64,000 nt of DNA from Treponema socranskii subsp. socranskii VPI DR56BR1116 = ATCC 35536. Its GTDB lineage: Bacteria; Spirochaetota; Spirochaetia; Treponematales; Treponemataceae. Under the pieces are notes generated by a model. It saw only the letters and a program-made list of their open reading frames with translations. It was not told where the DNA came from and did no database searches. The stretch is taken from assembly GCF_000468115.1 (NCBI RefSeq), contig NZ_AVQI01000067.1:78705-142704 (forward strand). Reading direction: 5' to 3'. The position numbers and the translations under genes were made by a program. The stretch's first letter is position 1. Each line of letters starts with the position of its first letter. Shown one piece after another: positions 49,956 to 58,202 of the stretch.

Positions 49956-50332
49956 TGGAGATGGGGGGAATTGAACCCCCGTCCGGGTACGTAAAACAGG
50001 TACATCTACAGGTGTAGCTGTGCGAGGTGATTGTCGGGAGCGTTTAACGGCACAGCAGGTGTCCGCTCCGTATTCCGATAGATGTCCTGCGTACATATCG
50101 GACACTGTACGCAGCAAGCTCCGGTTTACGACGGAAATCCCGCCAGCTCAGAGCGGCGCGGACGGGTTTCCGGCTCTTTAAGTCGCCGCTTACGCAGCAA
50201 GAGCTAACTGTTCGTCTTCAGACACGAAGTCTTCTTCACGTTTGGCAGTTATGTTTTTTTGCGTTTTCAAAGGAAACGCGGCCTTACCTGCAGTACAAGC
50301 TTTCCCGTATCCGTCGAAACCGGTGCACCCCC
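49956..50332 (-). ncRNA. ssrA: transfer-messenger RNA (tmRNA)
   Basis: Rescues stalled ribosomes. The tRNA-like part pairs GGGGGTG (5' end, 50332-50326) with CATCTCC (49963-49957); the T-arm is GGGGG-TTCAATT-CCCCC and the 5' region has GGTTTCGACGGAT. The tag frame lies at 50246-50190 and is read as AKREEDFVSEDEQLALAA followed by TAA, giving the ALAA degradation signal. At 18 residues it is longer than the usual 10 or so. The resume codon (GCC) is inferred. CCA is not encoded. Confidence 0.9.
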
Positions 50333-50451
50333 GATTTTACGGCATACATTTCAAACTTGTCGTTCATTAAAAAAATACTCACGCAGCTGATTTTTGTCAA
50401 GAGCACATTTGCAAAAAAAGCCGTTTCCAAAAGCCGTGTTGCCTGCGAGTC

Positions 50452-51000
50452 TCAGTGTATGACGTGATGCTTTTGCTTAAACTTTTTCAGCATCGCGACC
50501 GCATTGCGTTTGCCGTTGAAGACAAATCCGCCGTTCCAATATTCGACGGCTGCAAAGAGCGCATTTCCGCCGTCGTGCTCGTCGCTCGCTGCCGTTCGGA
50601 ACGAAACGTAGTTTGCGAGGTCTTCGAAATTTTGCGTGCGCAGGCATTCGATTCTTTTGCGGTTGAATTCGTTCCACTCTTCAAGATTTTTAAAACCTTC
50701 GCCTTCGTCCTGTACGATGAGATGGGCGTGAGCGGGGCTGAACGAATACCAGACGGTTACTTTTTTATTCATGTCGCAGCGGTTGCCGTGTTTGACGGCG
50801 TTTTTGATCACTTCGCTTATCTGCTGTTCGAGCAGGTTCAGCTCTCTGATTTCCGTCGGCGCCGACTGGACGATCAAAAGCGTAAAATATCTGATCTGTC
50901 TGAAATCCGACGGAAAGGTTTTTACGAGCATGTTTTCCGTATTGAACAGGGGATCGTTATCGTCCGAGTGCAGTTCTTTTATCTCTTCTTCGCGTGCCAT
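50452..51000 (-). CDS. RsbW-like anti-sigma/serine kinase ATPase
   Basis: A 182-aa protein of the HATPase_c type. N box NAVKHGN, G1 box DEGEGF and G2-like DGGNALFAAVEYWNGGF are present. In Rsb systems such a protein binds a partner (often a sigma factor) or phosphorylates the STAS protein. No sigma factor gene is nearby. A hairpin terminator (51071-51117) separates it from the STAS gene, so its level may be set separately. Confidence 0.85.
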   Translation of the reverse strand: MAREEEIKELHSDDNDPLFNTENMLVKTFPSDFRQIRYFTLLIVQSAPTEIRELNLLEQQISEVIKNAVKHGNRCDMNKKVTVWYSFSPAHAHLIVQDEGEGFKNLEEWNEFNRKRIECLRTQNFEDLANYVSFRTAASDEHDGGNALFAAVEYWNGGFVFNGKRNAVAMLKKFKQKHHVIH

Positions 51001-51070
51001 AGGACAAACTCCTTTTTAAATGTTCGTTTTGCAATAAAGCTCTGTAATAATTAAAGATTTATAAAAAACG

Positions 51071-51117
51071 AAAGAAGCGCCGATTTATGCGCTTATCGCT
51101 TTCATCGGTGCTTCTTA
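51071..51117 (-). terminator. terminator between the STAS gene and the HATPase gene
   Basis: A 12-bp stem, with AGAAGCGCCGAT (51073-51084) and ATCGGTGCTTCT (51104-51115), is followed on the minus strand by TTTCGTTTTTT. It lies between two genes of the same strand. Confidence 0.7.
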
Positions 51118-51136
51118 GATAAAAGCAAAGAGCATC

Positions 51137-51475
51137 TTATTCTTTGACCATCTGCAGCGCTTCTTCGATGCTGTTTGCGATCGGAAAATATCCGGTCAGC
51201 TTTGTCAATTCGATAACTTTTTTTACCGAACCGTGAATATTTGCAATGGAAAGACGCAGATTCATCTTTTTGATCGTCGAACAGATATAGATGAGTGCGC
51301 CGATTCCCGACGAATCGATATAATCGACCTGTTCCAAATTGATGACAAAGAATTTGACGTTTTTTTCCAGCATCTTCATGACGAGCTCTTTGAGCTTGTA
51401 TGAATTATACAGATCCATCTCTCCGTTTACATCGATGATGTAGATGTCGCCGTTTTTCCGGATTTTCAGTTCCAT
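51137..51475 (-). CDS. STAS-domain anti-sigma factor antagonist (RsbV-like)
   Basis: A 112-aa single-domain protein: LKIRKNGDIYIIDVNGEMDL at the start and VDYIDSSGIGALIYICSTIK with the phosphorylatable Ser in DSSGIG near residue 57. Its phosphorylation state is set by the HATPase protein and the phosphatase encoded at 51493. It is 17 nt downstream of the phosphatase gene. Confidence 0.9.
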   Translation of the reverse strand: MELKIRKNGDIYIIDVNGEMDLYNSYKLKELVMKMLEKNVKFFVINLEQVDYIDSSGIGALIYICSTIKKMNLRLSIANIHGSVKKVIELTKLTGYFPIANSIEEALQMVKE

Positions 51476-51492
51476 AGATATCCCTTCCTGTT

Positions 51493-53133
51493 TTACCGAA
51501 TTTTTATAATCAAAAGGCTTTGATCGTCGTATTGCTGTGCGGTACCCGAATGGAGTTGTACGTCCGCTTTTACACGTTCGGCAATTTCCGCTCCGGACAA
51601 TTCGCGATTCGTTTTGATAACTTGCATGAGGCGTGCTGTTGAATATTGTACACCGGATTCGCTCAGAGATTCAAGTAAGCCGTCCGTACAGCTTACGAGA
51701 ATGTCGCCGCTTTGCAGCTGTACGGTTATTTCGTCGAATACCGACGTCTTTTCGACGCCGAGCGGTTCGTTTTGTTTCGACAGCTGCGACACGTCGTCCG
51801 TTTTCGCGGTATAGACGAGCACCGGATTGATGCCGCTCGTCGAAAGCCGGGCTTCCCGCGTTAAAGGGTTATAATCGACGAGGGCGACACTCGCAAAGTG
51901 ATCTTCAATGCCGGTCTCCGCGCAGAGCCCTCGGTTGATCCATTTTAAAATAGAAGCGGGGCTTTGCGGAGAAGGTGCGAGCATACGCAGCATCGTGCGA
52001 ATCATCACCATGACGCTGAACGAATTCATGCCTTTTCCGACGACGTCGGCCATGACAAAGAGCGTACGGTCTTTCCGCACCGGCACGATATCGTAATAGT
52101 CGCCGCACACGTTTTCGTTTTGCACCGACCACGCTCCGAGCGATACGCCGAGCATTTCGGGTATCTTTTCGGGGATGAGTTTTTTTTGAAATTTCGCTGC
52201 GGTATTGCCTTCTTCCGTGAGGCTACGTTTTTCGCTGTAGTCGAGGAAGCTCAAAAGCGTGCGGAGCGCCGAAGCGGCCGCATCGGTAAGCGTCTTTGTA
52301 CGTTCGAAATCGATTTCGGAAAAGCTCTCTTTTTTCGGATCCCGCGACAGCGCCGAAACACCGATCGTTTTGCCCTGTATGCGGATCGGAACGCAGATAT
52401 AGGAGCCGCATGCGAGGAAATCTTCCGGCCCGTTTTGATAGATGCGCGGATCGTGAGAGGCGTCTTTTATAAGTACGGCTTCGCCCGACGACGCAACATC
52501 TCCGAAAATTGTGTCGGAAAGCTGAAACTGCATATAACGGAAATTCGCTTCGACGCGTACCGGCTTGTGAGGCAGCGTATCGGGCAGCCTATACGGCGGC
52601 GGAAACGAGCCTGTCATGGAACGGACGGTGAGAAAATTGTCGAATTCGTCCGACAGGAGGATGACGCAGCCGTCGGCCTTTGCCGCTTCGGTGAGCTTTG
52701 CATTGAAGTAGTCGAGAAATTGGCTCAAGCTGTTGTCGAGCGAAAAAAGTTCGGCCGCCTTTGCCGCAAACTCTTCATTCGTATCGATCTTTTTTTCATA
52801 CGATATGTTTGCAAGCGAATCGAGCTCGGCTTCGGAGCTCTCTTCCGGCTCTTCTTTTTTTTCGCGCTTTCGGGGAAAGCCGAATGCGAGAATGACAAAA
52901 TAGGGCAGCACGAACAATTCCGAAACGAGCATGGCGGCGACGAGGTATATGCTGAGCGAAGAGCGGAGCATATAGATAAGGCCTGCAAAAAGGATGCCGA
53001 GCGCGACGTACAGCACAAAACTCGCTTTTGCCGTATTGCGGTACCGTATGACGACGAGCAACAGGAATAGAATCGTGAGCAATACCGCTGCCGTTATAAT
53101 CGGTATGTGTATAAAAGAATCGATCGAATACAA
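51493..53133 (-). CDS. SpoIIE/RsbU-type PP2C phosphatase with membrane and GAF domains
   Basis: A 546-aa protein. Three or so N-terminal membrane helices (residues 8-95), then a GAF domain (about 130-300: LSDEFDNFLTVRSMTG, GDVASSGEAVLIKDASHD). The PP2C domain reads NVCGDYYDIVPVRKDR, VMADVVGKGMNSFSVM and LVSCTDGLLESLS, with metal-binding Asp residues intact. It should dephosphorylate the STAS protein in response to a signal sensed by GAF or the membrane part. Confidence 0.9.
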   Translation of the reverse strand: MYSIDSFIHIPIITAAVLLTILFLLLVVIRYRNTAKASFVLYVALGILFAGLIYMLRSSLSIYLVAAMLVSELFVLPYFVILAFGFPRKREKKEEPEESSEAELDSLANISYEKKIDTNEEFAAKAAELFSLDNSLSQFLDYFNAKLTEAAKADGCVILLSDEFDNFLTVRSMTGSFPPPYRLPDTLPHKPVRVEANFRYMQFQLSDTIFGDVASSGEAVLIKDASHDPRIYQNGPEDFLACGSYICVPIRIQGKTIGVSALSRDPKKESFSEIDFERTKTLTDAAASALRTLLSFLDYSEKRSLTEEGNTAAKFQKKLIPEKIPEMLGVSLGAWSVQNENVCGDYYDIVPVRKDRTLFVMADVVGKGMNSFSVMVMIRTMLRMLAPSPQSPASILKWINRGLCAETGIEDHFASVALVDYNPLTREARLSTSGINPVLVYTAKTDDVSQLSKQNEPLGVEKTSVFDEITVQLQSGDILVSCTDGLLESLSESGVQYSTARLMQVIKTNRELSGAEIAERVKADVQLHSGTAQQYDDQSLLIIKIR

Positions 53134-53193
53134 TTTTTAACTCCACATACTATACAATATATTTAAATATTTTATCATTGAAGCGATACGCAG

Positions 53194-54120
53194 TCAAGGT
53201 GATTTTATTTCCCTTTTAAACATGATGCGTTCGATGCCGTTTTTTATGCGGGCAGTAAAATGTACTCGTTTGCTGCGCGTAAAGGACTGCACCGCTTCGT
53301 CGAGCTGCACGCCGTCTCCGAATTTTTCCCGCAATTCTTCCCAATACAACATAATCCACACGTAGAGGTCGCTCTTCGTGTGCTGCCTGAAATAACGCAT
53401 GACGTGCCTGTCGTCTATCGCTTTGATTATCGGAAGATAGACGTCCTCGAACCACGACATAAGCGCATCCGCTGCCGACATTTCGGCGCCTTGTTTTTTT
53501 TCGATATACGCTTTGTGCGTCAGTATGTGATTATAGATGATATCGTACTGTCCTGTCGATGTAAAATCGAGCGACCAAAAATCGGTGATGTCTCCGAAAT
53601 TCGTTTCGGTGTAGAACACCCGTTTTTCATACGAAATGATCTCTTTTATCATCGATTTCAGCGTGTACGCGGGTTTTAATTTTATTTCGCTCTGCAATGA
53701 AACGATTTCCGCGTCGATGAATTCGATGCCGCGCGCTTTTGCGACCGAAACGCGGTGATTGCCGTCGCGCACAAAATACAGGCCGCCGAGCTCGTACACT
53801 TTTATCGGCGGCAGGATGATCGATTCGTATTGCGCCGCATCGACGTGTTTCCAGCGTTCGCGCAAAAATCCGCTTTTCGGAAAAAAACGGTTATCGAAAT
53901 CTTTATAGCGGCCTTCGCTTCCGACGATCTTGTCGAGCGGGATAGTCTTTAATCCGACGTAAATTTCGTCTTTCGGTTTTAAAAGCGATTTTATTTCCGA
54001 AAACGAAATGAGAGACGCTTCTTCGGGATTTAAAAAATGCTGTATTTCGTTGAACAGCGCTTTGCTGTGCGCTTTATTAAAATCTTCATCCGTCTGCAAC
54101 GAAAACAAGCTACCGTTCAT
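53194..54120 (-). CDS. ParB-like (GNHR-motif) protein of unknown role
   Basis: A 308-aa protein from ATG 54120. Residues 75-150 show a ParB/sulfiredoxin-like signature: ESIILPPIKVYELGGLYFVR, then DGNHRVSVAKARG. The C-terminal 150 residues are helical and unrecognised (DLYVWIMLYWEELREKFGDG). ParB-type folds bind nucleotides such as CTP. It overlaps the metallophosphoesterase gene by 4 nt (54117-54120), so the two are coupled and may work on the same substrate. Confidence 0.7.
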   Translation of the reverse strand: MNGSLFSLQTDEDFNKAHSKALFNEIQHFLNPEEASLISFSEIKSLLKPKDEIYVGLKTIPLDKIVGSEGRYKDFDNRFFPKSGFLRERWKHVDAAQYESIILPPIKVYELGGLYFVRDGNHRVSVAKARGIEFIDAEIVSLQSEIKLKPAYTLKSMIKEIISYEKRVFYTETNFGDITDFWSLDFTSTGQYDIIYNHILTHKAYIEKKQGAEMSAADALMSWFEDVYLPIIKAIDDRHVMRYFRQHTKSDLYVWIMLYWEELREKFGDGVQLDEAVQSFTRSKRVHFTARIKNGIERIMFKREIKSP

Positions 54121-54824
54121 TGCGATCCTCCCGTTTTCGGAAATTCGATGAGACAGTGCGCGTATGCGTTTACGACTGTCGTTGCGCCCGATTCGGTGAT
54201 GCGGCGGGTGCGTATATCGTACAGGTGGATGTGCCCGTGCACGAGATAGACGGGCGAAAATTTTTTTATGAACCAGTTGAAGCATTCGAAGCCGACATGG
54301 CACGGATCTTCTTTGTCGTGAATGCCCCTCGGAGATGCGTGCGTTAAAAAGATATCGAGATATCTGCCGTAACGCAGTTTGTTCCACAGAAGAGAAGGGA
54401 TCATACCGATGAGACGGCGCTTCATCTCTCCCTCGCTGTATTGGTTGAGACCGTTGTTGTATTTCCGCGATCCGGAAACGCCCGCGATAAGGAGCGGCGT
54501 CTTTTTCCCCGTTACGGGATCGGCAAACGAAAGCGTTTTGTCGCGGATGACGCGGAACCCGCAGTAAGCGGCTCCGTGCCCGTGCGTTTCCCCGCGCTTT
54601 TCCGCAGGAGCGTGAACGCTCGAATGATAATAGTGAAATTCGTTTAAGTTGTGATTGCCGAAGATAAAGTATGTCGGTTTATTGAACATCGATACGATAA
54701 AATCGACGTAGTCCATCGGTAAATCTCCGGCGCATAAAATCATATCGATATCGGAAAACAGCGACGAAGCGTTTTGATTATAGATAAGCGGATCGATCAT
54801 ATCCGAAACGCAGAGTATTTTCAT
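54117..54824 (-). CDS. metallophosphoesterase
   Basis: A 235-aa calcineurin-fold protein. Motifs: CVSDMIDP, CAGDLPMDY, FGNHNLNEFH, LTHASPRG and VHGHIHLYD. The first motif lacks the usual DxH pattern (DMID), so the first metal site differs from that of the enzyme at 40580. Middle gene of a TPR protein-phosphoesterase-ParB-like trio, each overlapping its neighbour. Confidence 0.85.
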   Translation of the reverse strand: MKILCVSDMIDPLIYNQNASSLFSDIDMILCAGDLPMDYVDFIVSMFNKPTYFIFGNHNLNEFHYYHSSVHAPAEKRGETHGHGAAYCGFRVIRDKTLSFADPVTGKKTPLLIAGVSGSRKYNNGLNQYSEGEMKRRLIGMIPSLLWNKLRYGRYLDIFLTHASPRGIHDKEDPCHVGFECFNWFIKKFSPVYLVHGHIHLYDIRTRRITESGATTVVNAYAHCLIEFPKTGGSQ

Positions 54825-56188
54825 TATACACCCGATTTTTTCAGTGCCTGTTCAAGCTGCTCTTTACCGATAAGCTCGACGGGCCTGCCTTCCGCAAATG
54901 TGCGCGCGCTTCGAGAAAAATCCGAACTTGAAAAAATATATGCGCGTGAACAGTTCGTCCCCTTGAGGTCGTCGAGCGCTTGCCGCACGACCGAATCTTC
55001 GAGCGGATCGGAAAAACGGTAAAAACGCAGCAAGTATAATTGCTTTCGCACGCTCATCCAGTCACCATCTCGTTCCGTCGCGATGATTTGGCATCCCCAC
55101 TTTGCCGCGTCGGAACGCTGGACTGCGAACGACAACGCGTTTTGTGTGAGCTTTGCGCACATCGCCGTAAAGTCTTCGTTGCCGCATGTGAGGTAATCTT
55201 TGAGCGCGTCGTTCGTCTGTATGTCTTTGTATTTTGCAAGCTTTGCCGCGACGTCGCGGAACGCGTGATTTTTTTTATAGATGATTTCCCACTGTGCTAT
55301 CGCGTTGTCGATTTGCCGCAGCACTTCAAAGCACGCGGCCATACAATAGCGCGCGTGCAGCGTTTCCTGTTTGATGCCCGCTTTGTCGAGTTCGACCGCG
55401 CGACTGAGATCGATGAGTGCGCTGTCGGGACGGCCTGCAAGCATGAGGCTGATGCCGCGTTCGATGAGCGAGCGTTCGCGGTATTCCGTACTGCGCTGCG
55501 CTTTTTCAAAGGCTTTGACGGCGCCGGCGTAATCTTTATTTTCTTTTAATATCTTTCCGAGGTAGTAATAATTCGAATACGCTTCGGGATTTAGAGAAAG
55601 GGCGAGATCGATTTCCTTTTTCGCTTCGGCAAATTGTTTTGCATTTGCGAGGAGGAGGGCAAGGGAAGCGTGCGCTTCGGCGCGGCGCTTATCGAGGGCG
55701 ACTGTTTTGCGAAACAATGTGAGCGCAGTATCGGTGCGATTTTGCTTTTCGTAAATTTTTCCCGCACTGTAATACGCGTCGGCATTTTCCGGTTCGAGCT
55801 TCGTGAGCAGAAGAAATTCGCGGAGCGCGTTTTCGTCCTGATTGCATTGCAAGTACAACGCTGCGAGGTTTTTTCGGAACGGAACTTCGGCGATGTCGTC
55901 TCCGAAGACGGCGTTTTCGCTTACGGTTTTGTATTCCATGAGCGCGAGCTCGGCTCTATTTTCGGCGAGATAGGCTTTGCCGAGATAATAGTGGACGAGG
56001 TAATTTTTCGGCTCCTTTGCGAGGATCTGCTTTGCGAGTTTTTCGGCTGCGGAAAGTTTTTTTTGTTTTATGAGTTTGAGGATGTTTTCGGCGCGTTTCG
56101 GTGCGAGTACGGATTTTGTGAGAAACAACAGCAGTCCCGCGATAAACGCTATGAGCGCTGCGATAACTGCGATTTGAATCGGCTCCAT
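54824..56188 (-). CDS. membrane-anchored TPR protein with C-terminal Mrr-like domain
   Basis: A 454-aa protein. ATG 56188 follows GGAGGATTTATT. One N-terminal helix (IAVIAALIAFIAGLLLFLT), then TPR repeats over residues 45-320 (NYLVHYYLGKAYLAENRAEL and others). The last 110 residues resemble the Mrr/restriction-endonuclease-like fold: WGCQIIATERDG and YIFSSSDFSRSARTFAEGRP with the family's terminal IGKEQL. The catalytic D...QxK set is not clear, so nuclease activity is doubtful. It starts 35 nt after the second copy of the 33-bp element. Confidence 0.72.
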   Translation of the reverse strand: MEPIQIAVIAALIAFIAGLLLFLTKSVLAPKRAENILKLIKQKKLSAAEKLAKQILAKEPKNYLVHYYLGKAYLAENRAELALMEYKTVSENAVFGDDIAEVPFRKNLAALYLQCNQDENALREFLLLTKLEPENADAYYSAGKIYEKQNRTDTALTLFRKTVALDKRRAEAHASLALLLANAKQFAEAKKEIDLALSLNPEAYSNYYYLGKILKENKDYAGAVKAFEKAQRSTEYRERSLIERGISLMLAGRPDSALIDLSRAVELDKAGIKQETLHARYCMAACFEVLRQIDNAIAQWEIIYKKNHAFRDVAAKLAKYKDIQTNDALKDYLTCGNEDFTAMCAKLTQNALSFAVQRSDAAKWGCQIIATERDGDWMSVRKQLYLLRFYRFSDPLEDSVVRQALDDLKGTNCSRAYIFSSSDFSRSARTFAEGRPVELIGKEQLEQALKKSGV

Positions 56189-56223
56189 AATAAATCCTCC
56201 GTATGAAATGCGGGATGCGGAAC

Positions 56224-56256
56224 ATATCGATTTTCGAAAATGCCGCATCCGTGCGC
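56224..56256 (-). repeat. 33-bp upstream element, copy 2 (before TPR gene)
   Basis: 31 of 33 positions equal the element at 36077-36109, in the same orientation relative to the gene and at nearly the same distance from the start codon (35 against 31 nt). Confidence 0.7.
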
Positions 56257-56380
56257 ACAAACGCATTCGAAAAAATATGTATAAAACGGTCTTTTGTAAA
56301 ATTGTAAATTGCTGTATACTAGATTAGTAGATTTATTAAACTCTGTCAAATGACCGATAATGGAGAAAGGTTGTAATTGA

Positions 56381-57166
56381 ATGCGGAACGGTAAAATGAA
56401 CCGATACATTAAAGGAGCGATTCTTTTTTTGCTTTTTGCAGCGCCGTTGTTTGCGGAAAGCGAAGGAGAGCGTCTTTTTAAATCGAATGATCCGACTGCC
56501 GCTATCCCGATTCTCGAACGGGAGCTTTCGTCGGGAAGCGCTTCGGTCGCCGCGTATAATTATCTCGGCCTTTCGTATTATCAAACGGGACAGTACGACA
56601 AATCCGTCGCGGTCTTTGAAAGGGGACTCGCCGTACCGGGTACGGACAAAAAAGTGCTCGCATACAATGCGGGCAACTCCGCATTCGCCGCGGGGAATTA
56701 CGCGAAAGCCGACAGCTGCTATTCACTTGCGCTGAGCGCTTCTCCCGATTTTGCAAAAGCGCTTTTGAATCGGGCAAACGCGCGGCTCAATCAGATGCAG
56801 CTTGAGGGTGCGCTCGGCGATTACGAGCGTTATATCGAAAAGGTGCCGGGTGATCCGCAGCGGACTGAAATCGAACGCGTCATCGCGCTCATCCGTGCCG
56901 AGCTTGTAAAGCGGGAAGAAGATGCGAGGGCGGCTGCGGCTCTGGAGCGGATGCGCAGAGAAGAAGAAGCGCGCATGTATGCCGAGCAGGAGCGCGTGGC
57001 GGCCGATAAAGCGCGGCGGGAAGCCGAGGCGAGGGCTGCCGAAGAAGCGCGCAAAAAAAAGCTGCTCGAAGACGTAGCGAATTCGCTGCGATCTACGAAT
57101 GCCGAAAATATGACGGGTGGGGCGGAAGATACGCTCGGCTACGAAACGGAACCGGAACTCGATTGA
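56381..57166 (+). CDS. secreted TPR protein with charged coiled tail
   Basis: A 261-aa protein with a signal peptide (YIKGAILFLLFAAPLFAES). TPR units at about residues 30-165 (AAYNYLGLSYYQTGQYDKSV, and ALLNRANARLNQMQLEGAL). Residues 175-235 are an Arg/Glu/Ala-rich coiled coil. Probably periplasmic scaffold or envelope protein. Similar TPR proteins are common in treponemes. Start ATG 56381 follows AGAAAGG at 11 nt; ATG 56396 is an alternative. Confidence 0.78.
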   Translation: MRNGKMNRYIKGAILFLLFAAPLFAESEGERLFKSNDPTAAIPILERELSSGSASVAAYNYLGLSYYQTGQYDKSVAVFERGLAVPGTDKKVLAYNAGNSAFAAGNYAKADSCYSLALSASPDFAKALLNRANARLNQMQLEGALGDYERYIEKVPGDPQRTEIERVIALIRAELVKREEDARAAAALERMRREEEARMYAEQERVAADKARREAEARAAEEARKKKLLEDVANSLRSTNAENMTGGAEDTLGYETEPELD

Positions 57167-57486
57167 TGTAGTGCAACGGGATATTTTTATAGGTCGAATG
57201 ACGAGTTTTGAAACTATGAACTGATAAAACTGTGCTTGCGGCGAGAACTTCGTTCGCTGCGCTCACTACCGAGTTTGCTCTGCAAACTCGCCGTGTATGC
57301 CGCTTCGAGCTTTTTAAGCCAGGCTTTCGTAAGCCTAACGCTCGAAACGGCACGCAGCCGGAACCTTGCCTTTCGCACGATTTTACTTGTTTGCAAAACT
57401 CGCCATTCCGGCATTACGCGAAACTGATGGAAAATTTTGAGTTTTAGAAAACTCGAAATTGAACTTTTATAGCAAAGGAAAGGGAT
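57167..57486. other. structured non-coding spacer with nested hairpins
   Basis: No gene seen in these 320 nt. It holds a perfect 8-bp stem (GAGTTTGC 57271-57278, GCAAACTC 57282-57289), a nested stem-loop with outer arms TGCCGCTTCGAGC (57298-57310) and GCTCGAAACGGCA (57340-57352) and inner AGGCTT/AAGCCT with a TCGT loop, and GAGTTTT/AAAACTC (57439-57454). The last precedes the Lys/Ala-rich gene. Confidence 0.5.
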
Positions 57487-58134
57487 ATGGCAAAGACAAA
57501 GACGACTGAAAAAACGGCTGCCGTAAAAAAGACGGCAAAAAAGGCGCCGGTTGAAAAATCGGTAACGCCGGCAGTTAAAAAAGCTGTCGAAAAACCGGCC
57601 GCAAAAAAGGCGGGCGCCAAAAAAACAAGCGCAAAGATGCCCGTCAAAGCGAGCGTAAAAAAAGCCGATGTAAAAGCGACGGCAAAAACTGCGCCCAAGA
57701 CGGCTGCAAAAAAAACGACTGCAAAGGCTGCCGCCAAACCGGCGGTAGCGGCATCTGTAAAAATGCAGGCGGCTAAACCTGCTGCCGAAAGCACGCGTAC
57801 AAAACCCCGAGCTGCCAAAAAGATTGTACCGGAAAAGCCCGTTGCAAGTGAAAAATCGGTTTCCGTGAAAACGTCTGAAAGCGCGGATGTTCGTAAAGCG
57901 GTCGACACGCTTGTCGCATCGAAGCCGATTTTCGGCGATGCGCCGGTATCGGTGCATACAACCGAGCAAAAAGAGCCGGTGAAAAAAGTATCGTTTGCCG
58001 ATTTTTCCGCCGGAAGCAAGCCGGCAAGTCGAGATGCCGTCGAAAGCGAATCCGAAAAAAAATTGAATAAAAAAATCGTCATCGCGATTATCTGCGCGGC
58101 AGTCATCATCGCCCTTATTGCGGTTTTTTTTTAA
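57487..58134 (+). CDS. Lys/Ala-rich histone-H1-like protein with C-terminal membrane helix
   Basis: A 215-aa protein. ATG 57487 follows CAAAGGAAAGGGAT. Residues 1-130 are repeats of Lys, Ala, Pro and Thr (KKTAKKAPVEK, AAKKTTAKAAAKPA), like histone H1 tails that bind nucleic acids. The final 20 residues (KIVIAIICAAVIIALIAVFF) are a membrane helix ending right at the stop. The stop TAA follows a T9 tract; a -1 slip there continues into the TPR frame downstream. As annotated, it would be a tail-anchored protein; more likely it is the front of a longer one. Confidence 0.75.
   Translation: MAKTKTTEKTAAVKKTAKKAPVEKSVTPAVKKAVEKPAAKKAGAKKTSAKMPVKASVKKADVKATAKTAPKTAAKKTTAKAAAKPAVAASVKMQAAKPAAESTRTKPRAAKKIVPEKPVASEKSVSVKTSESADVRKAVDTLVASKPIFGDAPVSVHTTEQKEPVKKVSFADFSAGSKPASRDAVESESEKKLNKKIVIAIICAAVIIALIAVFF
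58124..58132 (+). repeat. T9 tract at a frame change
   Basis: Nine T residues; reading GTT TTT TTT TAA ends the upstream gene, while a -1 shift reads on in the downstream TPR frame with no stop in between. See the finding. Confidence 0.7.
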
Positions 58135-58202
58135 ATAGATCCGCTTTATCCGGTTCAACATCCGCTTCACGCGGCGATGCGCTCGCTTCCGTTCAGCTTT
58201 AC

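Noticed and set aside
51964..53070. 368-codon plus-strand frame opposite the PP2C phosphatase gene
   Set aside because: Shadow of a well-supported gene; composition (Arg, His, Phe) is not protein-like.
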